From the NCBI RefSeq assembly GCF_042100115.1, contig NC_091275.1:1674001-1738000 (forward strand): DNA of 64,000 nt. The letters run 5' to 3'. This stretch comes from Alternaria dauci (Eukaryota > Ascomycota > Dothideomycetes > Pleosporales > Pleosporaceae). Shown here piece after piece: positions 18,702-28,984 of the stretch. The notes under the pieces are model-generated. The model searched no databases. It was not told the origin of the DNA and worked only from the letters and a program-made list of their open reading frames with translations. The position numbers were made by a program, and so were the translations under genes. How positions within the stretch are numbered: position 1 is the stretch's first letter; each line of letters starts with the position of its first letter.

Positions 18702-20900
18702 ATGGATGGCAACAACGTATGTTCGCATCTACTAATAACACAACACCAACTGATCGATTTCCAGGACCTACGAGACGCGAGAATCGAGGAGCTCTTCAAT
18801 ACGAGGCTAGAGGGAGAAGGTTTCAGTATTGTCGAAGCCAGTATCGGTGACTACCGGAAAGCCTTTGACAACCAAGAAATCACCAGCGTTGGCGTCGTCA
18901 TTAGCTGCCTGAATCGCATTGCACAGTATGACACCATCCAAGGCCTGAATGCTTTCACAGTTTTCAACGAGAATGTCCTCCAGGATGCGGCAGCGTCGGA
19001 CGCACGTCGAGCACAGGGACTGGAGCCCCGCCCACTAGAAGGCATACCATACACAATCAAGGACAGCTACAAGGTGGCTGGCATGACAGTCACTAATGGC
19101 TCCCCTGCTCTCAGAGGCGTCATGTCAAGCGGCGACTCTGCTATCGCGGAGAAGCTACGGGCTGCGGGAGCAATCCTGATTGGAAAGACTAACATGCCAC
19201 CGATGGCTGCGGGTGGCATGCAGAGAGGTATGTATGGTCGTGCGGAGTCACCTTACAACTCGAAGTATCTTACTGGGGCCTTCTCCTCTGGTTCGTCTAA
19301 CGGTGCTGCGACATCGATAGCTTCGAGCATGGCAGCTTTCGGTATGGGCAGCGAAACTGTCAGCAGTGGCCGAAGTCCGGCGTCAAACAATGCCATCGTC
19401 TGCTACACGCCATCGAAAGGACTGCTCAGCTGTCGTGGGCTGTGGCCGTTGTACATCACGTGTGATGTGCCCACACCATATGCGCGATCAGTAGATGACA
19501 TGCTGGAGATACTAAATGTTATCGCTACGCCTGACGAAGACACGACCGGAGATTTCATACGCGAACAGAGGCATGTACAGATACCTCTACCCCCTTCAAC
19601 CGACTATACAACTTTGCGCAATGCCGACGCGCTACGGGGAAAGAGAATCGGTGTGCCAAAAATGTACGTTGGTCAAAAAGACTCGGATCCGCATGCAAAA
19701 CACCCCCACATCTCACAGGAAGTGATCGCGTTATGGGAGCAGACAGCGAAAAATCTTCGTTCTTTGGGAGCAGAGATTGTTTACACTGACTTCCCTCTGA
19801 TAACAAACTACGAAAACGACTCAGTATCCGGTGAGGCCAACAACGTCGATGGTCGACCTGCGAACTGGAACCTCCTCGAACGAGGTATTCTTATCGCACA
19901 AGCTTGGAACGCTTTCCTCGAAGACAACAACGATCCCAACATCAAGTGCTTAGCCGACATTAAAGACCCAGCGATGCTGTTCCCAAAGCCACCCGACTAC
20001 AAACCCGACCGCTTCCTCGAAGTACGGAACTGGATTGACTACCCTGGTCTACCCAGTATGGTGCAAAATGGAAGCATACATGCCATTCAGGGCATGGAGC
20101 AAGCTCTGAAAGCCCTCGAAGCTCAAAGAAAGCGTGATCTGGAAGACTGGATGGACCAGAATAAACTCGATGTCGTCGCGTTCCCAGCGCAGGGGGACGT
20201 CGGTCTTGCAGACCTCGAATTTGATATTGACAGCACGACGCATAGTCTGCAAAACGGTGTCAAGTACTCCAACGGCAACCGCGCGATCAGACATCTTGGT
20301 GTACCTACTGTGAGTGTACCGATGGGTGTTATGAGTGAGAAGAAGATGCCTGTAAACATCACGTTCGCCGGCAAAGCATACGAAGACACCAGGCTACTAG
20401 AGTATGCATACGCTTTCGAAAGCGCCACAAGGAAGCGTGTACCTCCGTCCCTCACGCCCACGCTACCCACCGATGTCATCGCCCACGCATTCCCTTTGCC
20501 GCCTGAAGACAAGCACATCATCAAATCTGTAACCGCCGTTGTCAAACCTTTGGAAGCTTCCATTGACGCCGACAACGAACTCTCCCTGAGCATAAGCGGA
20601 ACCCTCTATGAGTCCGCGTCAGAAACTCTGGTACAGGTCTTTTTGGATGGTCATGTGGTGTACACTTCGGTACTCGAGAACGCCGAGTGGAATTTCTGGA
20701 TCTCACATCCACTCAAGAGACCGGGAATTCTGGGTTGGGATCTCAAGCCACTTCCGAAAAAGGACCTCATGGTCATCGTGGTTGCGAGAAGGTTTGTTGG
20801 TAATGTGGAGATCAAGGAGGAGTCGAAGTTGCTGTTAGTACCTGTCGATAGGGCTGCCGAGGTGTCTGTTCGGGATGGTGCGGGACAGGCACTTCTGTAG
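18702..20900 (+). CDS. Amidase (amidase signature family)
   Basis: Best model: exons 18702..18716 and 18765..20900, 716 residues. The 48-nt intron (GTATGT...CTAAT...TTTCCAG) has no stop and a length of 3n, so the frame is also open unspliced. The catalytic Ser-cisSer-Lys triad is recognisable: Lys104 in GIPYTIKDSYK, Ser183 in SSGSSNGAA, and the nucleophile Ser206 in TVSSGRSPAS, with spacing like fatty acid amide hydrolases. Some glycines of the consensus GGSSGG/GGSIR motifs are replaced. The last 160 or so residues after the amidase core (from about PLEASIDADNE) form an extra beta-rich tail not usual for the family. It should hydrolyse an amide; the substrate is unknown. Confidence 0.85.
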   Translation: MDGNNVCSHLLITQHQLIDFQDLRDARIEELFNTRLEGEGFSIVEASIGDYRKAFDNQEITSVGVVISCLNRIAQYDTIQGLNAFTVFNENVLQDAAASDARRAQGLEPRPLEGIPYTIKDSYKVAGMTVTNGSPALRGVMSSGDSAIAEKLRAAGAILIGKTNMPPMAAGGMQRGMYGRAESPYNSKYLTGAFSSGSSNGAATSIASSMAAFGMGSETVSSGRSPASNNAIVCYTPSKGLLSCRGLWPLYITCDVPTPYARSVDDMLEILNVIATPDEDTTGDFIREQRHVQIPLPPSTDYTTLRNADALRGKRIGVPKMYVGQKDSDPHAKHPHISQEVIALWEQTAKNLRSLGAEIVYTDFPLITNYENDSVSGEANNVDGRPANWNLLERGILIAQAWNAFLEDNNDPNIKCLADIKDPAMLFPKPPDYKPDRFLEVRNWIDYPGLPSMVQNGSIHAIQGMEQALKALEAQRKRDLEDWMDQNKLDVVAFPAQGDVGLADLEFDIDSTTHSLQNGVKYSNGNRAIRHLGVPTVSVPMGVMSEKKMPVNITFAGKAYEDTRLLEYAYAFESATRKRVPPSLTPTLPTDVIAHAFPLPPEDKHIIKSVTAVVKPLEASIDADNELSLSISGTLYESASETLVQVFLDGHVVYTSVLENAEWNFWISHPLKRPGILGWDLKPLPKKDLMVIVVARRFVGNVEIKEESKLLLVPVDRAAEVSVRDGAGQALL

Positions 20901-21748
20901 AGACTATTGTATAGCGGTATAAGGTCAATCAGATCATGGTGATAGTATGTGGTGAGATGAATGAATGAGTCCTTCAGGCTAAGCTGAGTGAAGAGTGTTC
21001 AGCGCTACCTGGGTAGTCAGACCTGCTTCCGAATTTGGAAGGTCAATTTTGGAAGCACGAGGAGATGGCTGTACTGAATGCAGCCAAATAAATTGCTCTC
21101 TGGCTTTCACCAGGTTGAGAATGCAACGCGCCTTTGCGGTCAATCTAGTTGCGCAGGATCCATTGCCATGCAGTTGACCTCGTGAGTACGCTGCAGCATG
21201 TCACGAGTGGCTGCAGAATCTTGATTACAGGCACAGACTTTGTAGCGCTGGAAATACCATGGTGTAGGGCTGCGCTGATGAGATTGCGCACCCGAGCTAC
21301 GAACACGTATGGTATTAATTAGATGGCAAGGTCTGACAGGCCCCGGATACGGGGGCTCAGCATCTACCGTCCAAACTCAAGACGCCAAAATGTGACTCGA
21401 ATCGCGCTTGAGCAGATGTATACGGCCCCCAACCTGCAGGCCGGTGCGAGAGCTGGAAGAGGAACGTCATGCAGGCTAGACAGCCAATGGATGTAATAGA
21501 CCGATTTCGTTCACCGGTTTTCGCGCGGGTCTCACTTGCAGCTTGCGTCGTGGCCTATCACGCCAGCGAAGCCCCGCCAATCACCATATCACCGGGAATT
21601 CGACATACTGCCAGCCTTTTGCGTGCATTTAGACACGCTGCCCCGCTGTGCTCATATGAGGCTCTGCGTCGTCGCATTTCTGCATAATTTTACAAATCTC
21701 GCATTCCCGCAATTTCTCAAAACAGTCGCTCTTGTCAACGCAGTAGCA
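20901..21748. other. Intergenic region
   Basis: About 850 bases with no supportable gene. Holds the 3' end of the amidase and the upstream region of the tentative gene that follows. Confidence 0.45.
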
Positions 21749-22372
21749 ATGTCACAAAAAGGCGATGAGGACACACGTGTTCTCTTACTCAGGCAAGAAG
21801 CATTACTAATTGCTCATCGAGGTAGGATCGCCTCTTCTTAACATTACGGAAACATAAATTGACTAAATCAGATATCTACCCTCCAATCCTGTAACTCCTC
21901 GCTTGCAGGCAGCAAAAACAACGCCTTGGCCTAGTCCTCACCACCTCGTCGCTCCTTATGACACTTCACTCCAACCGGCAAGCAGTGTTTGGGCGCTACG
22001 TGCATTCCATCGCTTGCCCGATGCCACGCACTGGACGACGAATATCTACCATATCTACCATATGGCCCATGCAGGTCGCTCCCTTTCTGTCCATGCTTTC
22101 TCAGCGGTAGACACCGAGTGCAGGCATCAGTATGCTCCGATGCTTGTGCGACCGGCTGGCGGCACAGGTGGGGCGTATGCAACTGCTGGGACAGCAGGTA
22201 AGCTGCAAAGTCTTGTTTGCCCACCGATGAGTCCTAAGTGCATCTCATCTGTGTCTTCAGAAGAGTGAGTACAGATTCCCACTGTTGTGATAGGGTATGG
22301 CTAATTACCTTTAGAGGCTTCCGCGTCCCCAGAGCGATTACCCCTGTACCGGTACCATTGTCTGGCCCCTAA
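21749..22372 (+). CDS. Tentative four-exon gene, unknown
   Basis: Exons 21749..21821, 21872..21890, 21935..22264 and 22315..22372 join into 159 codons plus stop. The three introns (50, 44 and 50 nt) start GTAGGA, GTAACT and GTGAGT; the first has GACTAA before its AG. Reading phase is kept at all three joints, which is why I list it. The protein begins MSQKGDEDTRVLLLRQEAL and is otherwise unremarkable, with no signal peptide, membrane segment or known motif. An alternative uses a further intron starting GTAAGC near 22199. Codon pattern is weak and the second intron is short, so this may be chance. It converges on the small membrane protein gene. Confidence 0.3.
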
Positions 22373-22415
22373 CCTGCCTAACGGTCTGTCAGTCACACAC
22401 ACACAACCAGAGGCC

Positions 22416-22832
22416 TTAGAGATTCATCTCTAGTACAAGACTAGTTTGGGCTGAGTCACAATACTAGTGTAGTACGGGATGCGAATCACGCAACGTTCTA
22501 TGTCTGCGCCATACATGAGAAGAGAGCCTTACCTGAACGACCCCGATAGTTTGCCTCAATATACTCCCTGATCGTAATGATCGCAGCAACCGTTGCCGGC
22601 AGACCTACGACAAGCGCCACCAACAGCCCCGCTATCTCAACTGCATCTCCGACACTTATGCTGTCGCTCGACTCCGAAGGTACCCTCGGTGCTGAAGCAG
22701 CACTTGGGCTCACTGTGAATCGAGTAAATCAGTCTCCTTACGACACGCCTCTGCTTCTGCGAGATGGAACATACCTAAGGCCCATAGGAGCAGGATAGTC
22801 GCACAGAACTTCATCGAGGCAGTCTGCGACAT
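22416..22832 (-). CDS. Small single-pass membrane protein
   Basis: Three minus-strand exons, 22775..22832, 22533..22712 and 22416..22450, give a 90-residue protein. Introns are 62 nt (GTATGT...TTCACAG) and 82 nt (GTAAGG...GACTCAG), and phases agree. The N-terminus, MSQTASMKFCATILLLWALV, looks like a signal peptide or first membrane segment. A Ser/Pro-rich spacer follows, then GDAVEIAGLLVALVVGLPATV, a strong transmembrane helix, then a polar segment with IREYIEANYRGRS. Similar small proteins with one central helix are common in Pleosporales, but I know of no assigned function. The last exon is the least certain; the frame could also end shortly after the second exon. Confidence 0.6.
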
Positions 22833-24471
22833 GATGACGGCTTGTCTTCAATATTATCCACACTTGTGGAAGTTGGCTATGATACCTGTGATGGAGAATG
22901 GGTATAACTACCACCGACGATGGTAATCTGTCACAGCAATGTTGTGAGGGGTACCGAGACTGCGCTACGGGGCTGGGGCATGTGTACCGTTGACCAGTAA
23001 CCCAGACATATCCCAGTACTGAAGCCTCCGCCTACTGGAGATGATGCTTGCGCCCAAGTACCTAGTCAAAGGCACGTCAGGCCAGGCCACAACATCCTGA
23101 GAACAGTCACATGCGACACACACCGGCAGCAAAGTGTCTTTCGATACTCATGATCTTCACCAAAACACCTCAGTGACTATGCTGGAAAGGCTCACCGAAA
23201 TGGGTCTAGGGATAACAGCAGACCAAACAGGATCGGAACCACCTCAAAGAGGCTGTGGAGGGCATTATTGGGATCTTTTTGCCATTGCGTACACACCTCA
23301 GGCATCCTGTTCCGTCACTTTCCACCAATTGTGCCTCAGCACAACGCTGGGTGAGCTGTGATAGCTGTCGGCGCAGTGCGTGATGCATGTAATACGCGCC
23401 CAAGCTCTAGCTTCTCGCGGATTGATTCCGCGGCCGCATCCCATCGTTCAACCAGCAGACCACAACTGTTCGGTCATACGGAGAAGACCTCGCGATGGAA
23501 TGATACCCAAAGACAGACCACAAGCAGATGAACTTCTGAAGCGCTTGTAGAGTGTCTGCTTTTTTCCAAGCAGATCTTTTCATTTTCACAATTGCGCGCT
23601 TTCTGGAGGTCAATCCCACGATGAAGCCACGGCTGCGTCCACCGACTGTACTCTTACCAATCAGTGGGATACTGCCAGCACATCATGTAAGTAAGCCGTA
23701 GGACCCACATAGTCACCACATGACTAGTTTTTCTTGCGAGGACCAGAGGCCCACACTGAGTATCGGGCTGTGTCGTGACCTTGACGGACGTCATCGGGAT
23801 ATATGGCTTTTACGACCACGACAAGGCAAAATTCATTCGAAACGATCTGGCTATTCCACAGACTGGATATGCATAGTCCGTAACACCCGTTTCTCATAAG
23901 TTGTAATATGCTAGTAGGTGAAGAGGGCATGGCAACGTGCTCGGGGCTGAGGGGATGACACCGCCACACTCCGATCCAATGTAGGTGGAGATGAAGAACC
24001 AATGCCGCCGAACATACTACAAGCACCGCAAAGTGGTGTAAAAGTTGGCAAAAACACCCTATCATGTGGAGTCTTGACCGCGTCCTCCTCAAAGCACCGA
24101 GCGAAGCGCACAATTTACCCGGACGTTGTCAATACGATGCGAGGACACGTCAGTACGTGCTTATTGCTCGCAGGACTTCGCTAGCCTTCTGTATGATCAT
24201 GATTTAGACGAAAGGAGAAGGTGCCATATAGCATGAGACTAGCTACGCATGTCCCTATGATGTGTGCTACGCTGGAAGGAAGACTTCGTCCGCTTACTGA
24301 GAATCCATAGCTCGGATGGACTGTAAAGCCCCGTTTATTGCTGCATTACTCTGCATGGCGATGGATACTCTGATAATTCCACGAATAAAACGAATGCGTC
24401 AACCATGGTCGTCTCCACTCAAGGACTCCAAAAGCTCTACGAGATGAGGTCGAGTGTGAGGAGATCTTCCT
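22833..24471. other. Gene-poor region
   Basis: About 1.6 kb with no supportable gene. Several open frames of 60-130 codons lack ATG starts, overlap each other and resemble nothing known. It contains the promoter of the small membrane protein gene at its left end. Confidence 0.45.
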
Positions 24472-25702
24472 TCAATTCACCTGCATACCACCCGGCAACG
24501 CCGTGAGCCAACCATCAAAATTCTCGCCGACCATATCCTTGACATTACACCTGTTTTGTGTAGCAATGTTCTGCTTCTTTAGTGTTGGAGCTGACACGTA
24601 GTTGTTCCCATCCATGGCTTTCTGCAGCGAGTCGTCCTTCCAGCCAAAGAGGTAGTCCGCATGTGTCGAAAAACCGGTCGCATCGCCACTAGACCACACA
24701 AAGGGCTGACTGCCGTCGGCGGGCCAGTCTGCCTTGCTATTGAACTGCTTGGTGTCCCAGACAGTCTCAAGCAAGATTTGAGGAATACGAATGGGGTGCG
24801 TGGATGGACATGCCCCGCCGTTCTCAAATGTGCCGGTTGCTGGGTATGAGACGTGCTCACGGTGGTTTGGTGAATCGAGGTTTACGCCATCCCAGCACTG
24901 TATGAAGTCAGTCAAGCTGTCGAACACACCTTCCTCGTGTATACGTAACGGTTGGAAACCTGTGATTGATCATAATACCCGCGGGGCACGGCTGCTTTGG
25001 AAACTCGAGTGTTTCCGGCTCCCGCGTGCCCTCATTCTGCATGCATATATACGTTAACTGACGAAAGTCGCGAGCTGCCTCGCGAGTACGGTACGAGACA
25101 TCGCCAATCAGCATGCGGAAGCCTGGCTTGAAAGCTGTTACTTTTGTAGCTTGCGAAGTGCTGAAGAGGGCGTCCGTCATATAATATACGACCCAGGTGG
25201 ATGTTAGACAGTGCATGGCATCATCATGGGAAGAGGTCATTACCATGCCGCCGTTTGTACCCTCCATGCCCTGTTGCGCTCGTTGAGGGACGCGCTTGAA
25301 AGTACCGTTCCTTGCTTTGAAGTACACCACTGCGGTCCAGTAGTTGCCTATAGGTATCTCATCAGCGTTCGGTCGCACTCACAAGGGCGATATCATACTG
25401 ACTTAGGTCTTCGGTAAATTCGCAGGTAGTGCAAGTTGACTGCGCCGCTAGATCATGACCTTTGGTGGGGTCCATCGTCACGTTGAAGGAGTTCTGGTTG
25501 TGTCAACAACTGTGCGTATGTGTTGGCACAGGACTTTTCTTACACCTCCGATGATCTGATGAAGATGCGGCGACGGATTAGATCCTGGGTTGACCAACGG
25601 ATCAAGTCGTTGAACAGTCAACTGTGCGCATCCGAAACGTAACAGCCCTGCATTTGCGGTAGCGAGCAGCCCGAAGGCACTGATGATGGAATAGAGTCTC
25701 AT
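24472..25702 (-). CDS. Secreted DUF1996 protein (copy A)
   Basis: Four minus-strand exons, 25544..25702, 25403..25493, 24950..25347 and 24472..24897, give 357 residues with all phases consistent; introns are 50, 55 and 52 nt. The signal peptide is MRLYSIISAFGLLATANA. The DUF1996 pattern follows: RFGCAQLTVQRLDPLVNPG, SPHLHQIIGGNSFN, CTTCEFTEDLSNYWTA, FPKQPCPAGIM, CWDGVNLDSPNHREHVSYP, and GDATGFSTHADYLFGWK. The family is secreted and widespread in ascomycetes, with no agreed enzymatic role. Compared with copy B at 33-34.7 kb, this protein carries an extra stretch of 17 residues after GTNGGM that looks like an intron turned into coding sequence. The third 5' splice site (GTTACG) is weak. Confidence 0.85.
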
Positions 25703-26309
25703 GGTTTTTGCACCCTGTTTTCTTCAATGTGTTGATGTTGGCGGTGATCTCCTTGAGTGATATTGCAGCGCCTGCCATAGTCCATCTTTCATAGATAGTA
25801 CAAACGCCATATCTTGATGTGGAAGATGTCGAAAACTGCCGTTGTCTTGGAAAGGTGGTGGGAAGAGCCGAATGTCAGAGCAATGTAAGCTAATATCGGG
25901 CAGCGAATGCGCGCTCCCTTGCCAAGGAGAATTGAACAACGTCTCCGCATGAGCGAACATGTTCATCTAGAGCCTTCGAATGGAATGATGTTTGTTTAAC
26001 ATGAATTTCGGGCTTGTTCTAGGACGAAGACCGAAAGTATGGAAGACTCGGGACTATCCGGCCGACCATCTACAAGCGTACCACTGGCCATGACTATGTT
26101 CTTGACCTCTCTATGTATTCAAGATACCATCTGATATATAATGTTCCAGAATATAGTACCTGCCCTGATCATTCAGCACAGTGCAAGGTCAGATATACAA
26201 GTCCGCGCTCCTAGGTTCAGTCAGCTTTGCTTGCATCATCGAGCAGAGCAGAGCAATATCACCTAGCAACATATTCTGCATCGCGAGGTTTTATCATTGT
26301 AAATTCATC
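25703..26309. other. Divergent intergenic region
   Basis: About 600 bases between the DUF1996 copy A gene and the 10-cysteine protein gene. It holds both promoters; a TATATAAT lies near 26135. No gene seen. Confidence 0.5.
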
Positions 26310-26642
26310 ATGAAGCTCATTGTCATCACCACGTTGGCGTCTCTCCTCATTACGAGTGCTGCTCAAACATACCCAGAGTGCACTGCCGAAGTCGCGCGAA
26401 CCGACGACTGCGCCGCTGTTATCAACGCAAACGCGTGCTACAACAAGTTTCGATGGAATGCGCAGACTTTGACATGCATAGATGGAAATGACAACGCAGT
26501 AAAGCAGAAAAAGGTAAAAATGAGTGCAATCGACAACAAAGAATGCATAGCTAACGATACCGGTGCTTGATAGGTCTGTGCTTGTTGCAGCTGTGTTGGA
26601 AAAGTCATGTGTGACTGGGCAACAAAACAGAAGTTCTGCTGA
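26310..26642 (+). CDS. Small secreted cysteine-rich protein (10 Cys)
   Basis: Two exons, 26310..26513 and 26574..26642, give 90 residues. The 60-nt intron (GTAAAA...GCTAACG...GATAG) is phase 0 and reads through to a stop if not removed, so splicing changes the C-terminus. The signal peptide is MKLIVITTLASLLITSAA. The mature part of about 72 residues has ten cysteines, with a dense VCACCSC cluster right after the intron and single cysteines in PEC, DDC, NACY, LTC, VMCDW and the final FC. The even number suggests five disulfides. A candidate effector or antimicrobial-like secreted protein by profile; I do not recognise the family. It sits between a secreted DUF1996 gene and a dehydrogenase. Confidence 0.75.
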
Positions 26643-27152
26643 AGAAATCGAGAGCCAATGGGCCGCTTGTGTATACAAAATTAAATTTCAACTGATCATG
26701 TATACTGAGCTCTCCAGTCTAAGCGGTTCTTATCGTTTTTGGGCTGTTGCACGTTTTGCCTTTCTTTGCATTCCGTGATAATCGCTCTGAAAACCGATAG
26801 GTAAAGTGACTTTGACGTATTATATAGTGAGACACGGTGCAAACGCATGTTGCATACTTGCTGGGCGCTGGCGAGCGCTTGTTTTAATCCTACAACATTT
26901 GATAGTACCTTTGTTTCTAACGAGTCAGTGGGGATGTGGGTATCTTGCAAGACGATACGCTAACTTACGCGTTGGCTACCGGCAGCGGTGCAACACGACA
27001 ACGAGAAGTACAGTATGAGTGATGTACGGGGGTGGGTCGTACAAATATAAGCAGTGCTTCAGAATGAATGTTGATCGTCAGGATGATGTCAAACACCGTA
27101 CGTCAATAGCTAACTTTAGGTTTGTTCATGCAAAACCATACTAGAAGCATCC
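26643..27152. other. Convergent intergenic region
   Basis: About 500 bases between the 3' ends of the 10-cysteine protein gene and the dehydrogenase gene. No gene seen. Confidence 0.5.
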
Positions 27153-28159
27153 TCACCAGATGGTGTATCCACCATCCACAATGATCTCGCTGCCCGTAAC
27201 ATAGCTGCTAGCATCGCTGACCAACCAAACTGCGGCACCTCGAAACTCCTCCGGCTTGGCAATCCTCTTCATTGGGATATCATTCAGCCATTCTTTACTT
27301 AACTTCTCCATCTCTTCGCCCTCGTTTGCCTCTGTCTGAATATACCCCGGACTTAGCGCATTGACGCGGATACCATGCGGTGCCCATTCAGATGCCAGGG
27401 ATTTCATGAGATGGGCGGATGCAGCCTTTGAAGCGTTGTATGCCGATTGCTTCTGTGGACGGTTGACGATGGAGCCAGACATGGATGAGATGATCAGGAT
27501 GCGACCGTCGACTTGGTTGTCGATCCACCACTTGCCTGCTGCGCGAGAGAAGAGGAAGGTCCCGGTCAGATTGACGTCAATCATGCGCTTGAAGTCTTCG
27601 AAAGGGTAGTCTTCTGCCGGTGCGCCGCCAGTGATCCCAGCGTTGGTGACGAGAATGTCGACTTTGCCAAAGTCTCGGATAATCTTGTCCCAAGTAGACT
27701 TTACACCTTCTTCAGAAGAAGTGTCGCACTCGTAGCCATGCATCTTCGGCGGAGGTAGACCCTGGGACTCAGCCTCTTTGATCAGAGCCTTGGCAGATTT
27801 GTCGGCGCCTTCTTGTTTGAGATCCACTATAGCTCCATGAGCACCTGAGAGGGCGAAGGCGGCAAGAATCTGTTGACCGAGTCCTTGGGAGGCACTATGT
27901 AATACTTTAGCTAAGTCTCAGCCATGCTCCTTCGTCTTCCAAAAGACGGCAAAGACCACTCACCCGGTTACTGATTGAAATTAGTATAGTTGCCAAAGAG
28001 ACTTTCTCCATATTACTTACCGACAGCTACCTTGCCTTCGAGGGAGAAATCAGGCAAAGTCCTGCGCTGCGTGTGAGTAAATCGAATTGCCGGTCTGGAC
28101 AGATGCGAGAGCGCCTGTGAGGTCCATAGGAGAGCATTGCGGGCGACATACGGAGGCAT
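27153..28159 (-). CDS. Short-chain dehydrogenase/reductase with a 7-nt microexon
   Basis: Exons 28021..28159, 27964..27970 and 27153..27894 (minus strand) join to 295 residues. The middle exon is only 7 nt (TAACCGG). It is needed: GTC-G, TA-ACC-GG and T-GCC together give VVTGASQGLG, the NAD(P)-binding glycine motif; skipping it destroys the motif and frame. Flanking sites are strong (GTAAGT...ACTAAT...ATCAG and GTGAGT...ACATAG). The core shows NAG in DILVTNAGITG, the catalytic Ser in ISSMSG, YNASK as YxxxK, and SPGYIQTE, close to sorbose/xylulose-type reductases. The N-terminus (MPPYVARNALLWTSQALSH) is basic and amphipathic, possibly a mitochondrial presequence. The substrate is not predictable. 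Confidence 0.88.
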
Positions 28160-28641
28160 CTTGAACGTTTGCTGATATGATTTAGATAACTAGGGAGGCA
28201 ACTTAAGCGTTTGGAGACTGAGGAGGTGCAAGCTTGCAATACGTTCAAGAGCCTTTGGGGTTGTTTTGATATCTGCGATGTTTACGTGGTACGGTTTTGT
28301 GAAATAGGAATTACGTCACATTTGCGTACGCCAGTGCTCAATCGAAACGTCGTCACCCGATCTTTGCCATCCAGCTGATAAAGATATGAGCATACAGAAG
28401 AAGGTGTAATGAGATAGGAAGGTATAGTGAGACGAGAAGGTGTCTAGACAAAATTGGGAAACGGCAATGTAGTAATGATTCAAGTGTACCATAGTTTTGT
28501 TCAGGCCAGGCGGAGATTGTGGGTTGTTTTGAAAAGTTTGGATAAAGGCTACCTATAAAGACTACCCTTCACTGGCAATACTTGGTTATCCTCTAATCTG
28601 GTGGTCGTGATGTTCGTATCGGGTATAGAGTGTCCTCCAGG
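28160..28641. other. Intergenic region
   Basis: About 480 bases upstream of the dehydrogenase and downstream of the metallothionein-like gene. No gene seen. Confidence 0.5.
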
Positions 28642-28761
28642 TTACATGACGGTGCACCAGCAAGACTCGTCACAACCACAGCAGTCACACGACTCGCCGC
28701 ACTTCGGGGCTGGTGAGGGCTTGATGATAGTCGAGACGGAGGATGCAATACTGGCAGGCAT
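28642..28761 (-). CDS. Metallothionein-like cysteine-rich microprotein
   Basis: A 39-residue protein from ATG 28761 to TAA 28642. The N-terminal half is hydrophilic (MPASIASSVSTIIKPSPAP) and the C-terminal half is packed with seven cysteines, KCGESCDCCGCDESCWCTV, with CxC, CC and CxxxC spacing. There is no signal peptide, so it should be cytosolic. This spacing and the absence of aromatics other than one Trp fit a small copper- or zinc-binding metallothionein. A 5' UTR intron at 28789..28837 (GTAGGT...GCTAAC...ATCTAG) and a TATA box at 28978..28984 give a complete promoter-leader structure, which argues against chance. No second ATG lies upstream in the spliced leader. Metal identity is unknown. 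Confidence 0.72.
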   Translation of the reverse strand: MPASIASSVSTIIKPSPAPKCGESCDCCGCDESCWCTVM

Positions 28762-28788
28762 CGTGACAGTGTTCGTAAGGAGGAAGTG

Positions 28789-28837
28789 CTAGATAAAGTA
28801 TCAGTTGTGTAGTTAGCAGCAAGCAAGGAACACCTAC
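28789..28837 (-). other. 5' UTR intron of the metallothionein-like gene
   Basis: A 49-nt segment with GTAGGT at its start, GCTAAC as branch site and CTAG at its end lies 27 bases before the ATG. The upstream leader holds no ATG, so the intron is in the untranslated leader. Confidence 0.55.
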
Positions 28838-28977
28838 CGAAACAGGTGACTTGAACGTGTCGGACGAGGAATGAGAGCTCGGGAGTCTGACGAGTATATG
28901 TGTGATATAGGCGTTTGAGATGGCTGAGTTCAAATGCAGTGGAAGATGAAGGAAACTGTTCGCAGACGTCTACGGCT

Positions 28978-28984
28978 CTTTATA
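28978..28984 (-). promoter_or_regulatory. TATA box of the metallothionein-like gene
   Basis: TATAAAG on the minus strand, about 220 bases before the start codon in genomic distance and about 140 bases before the leader intron. Confidence 0.45.

Noticed and set aside
23724..24113. A 129-codon minus-strand frame with hydrophobic stretches
   Set aside because: Starts with TTG and overlaps other frames; composition is not protein-like.
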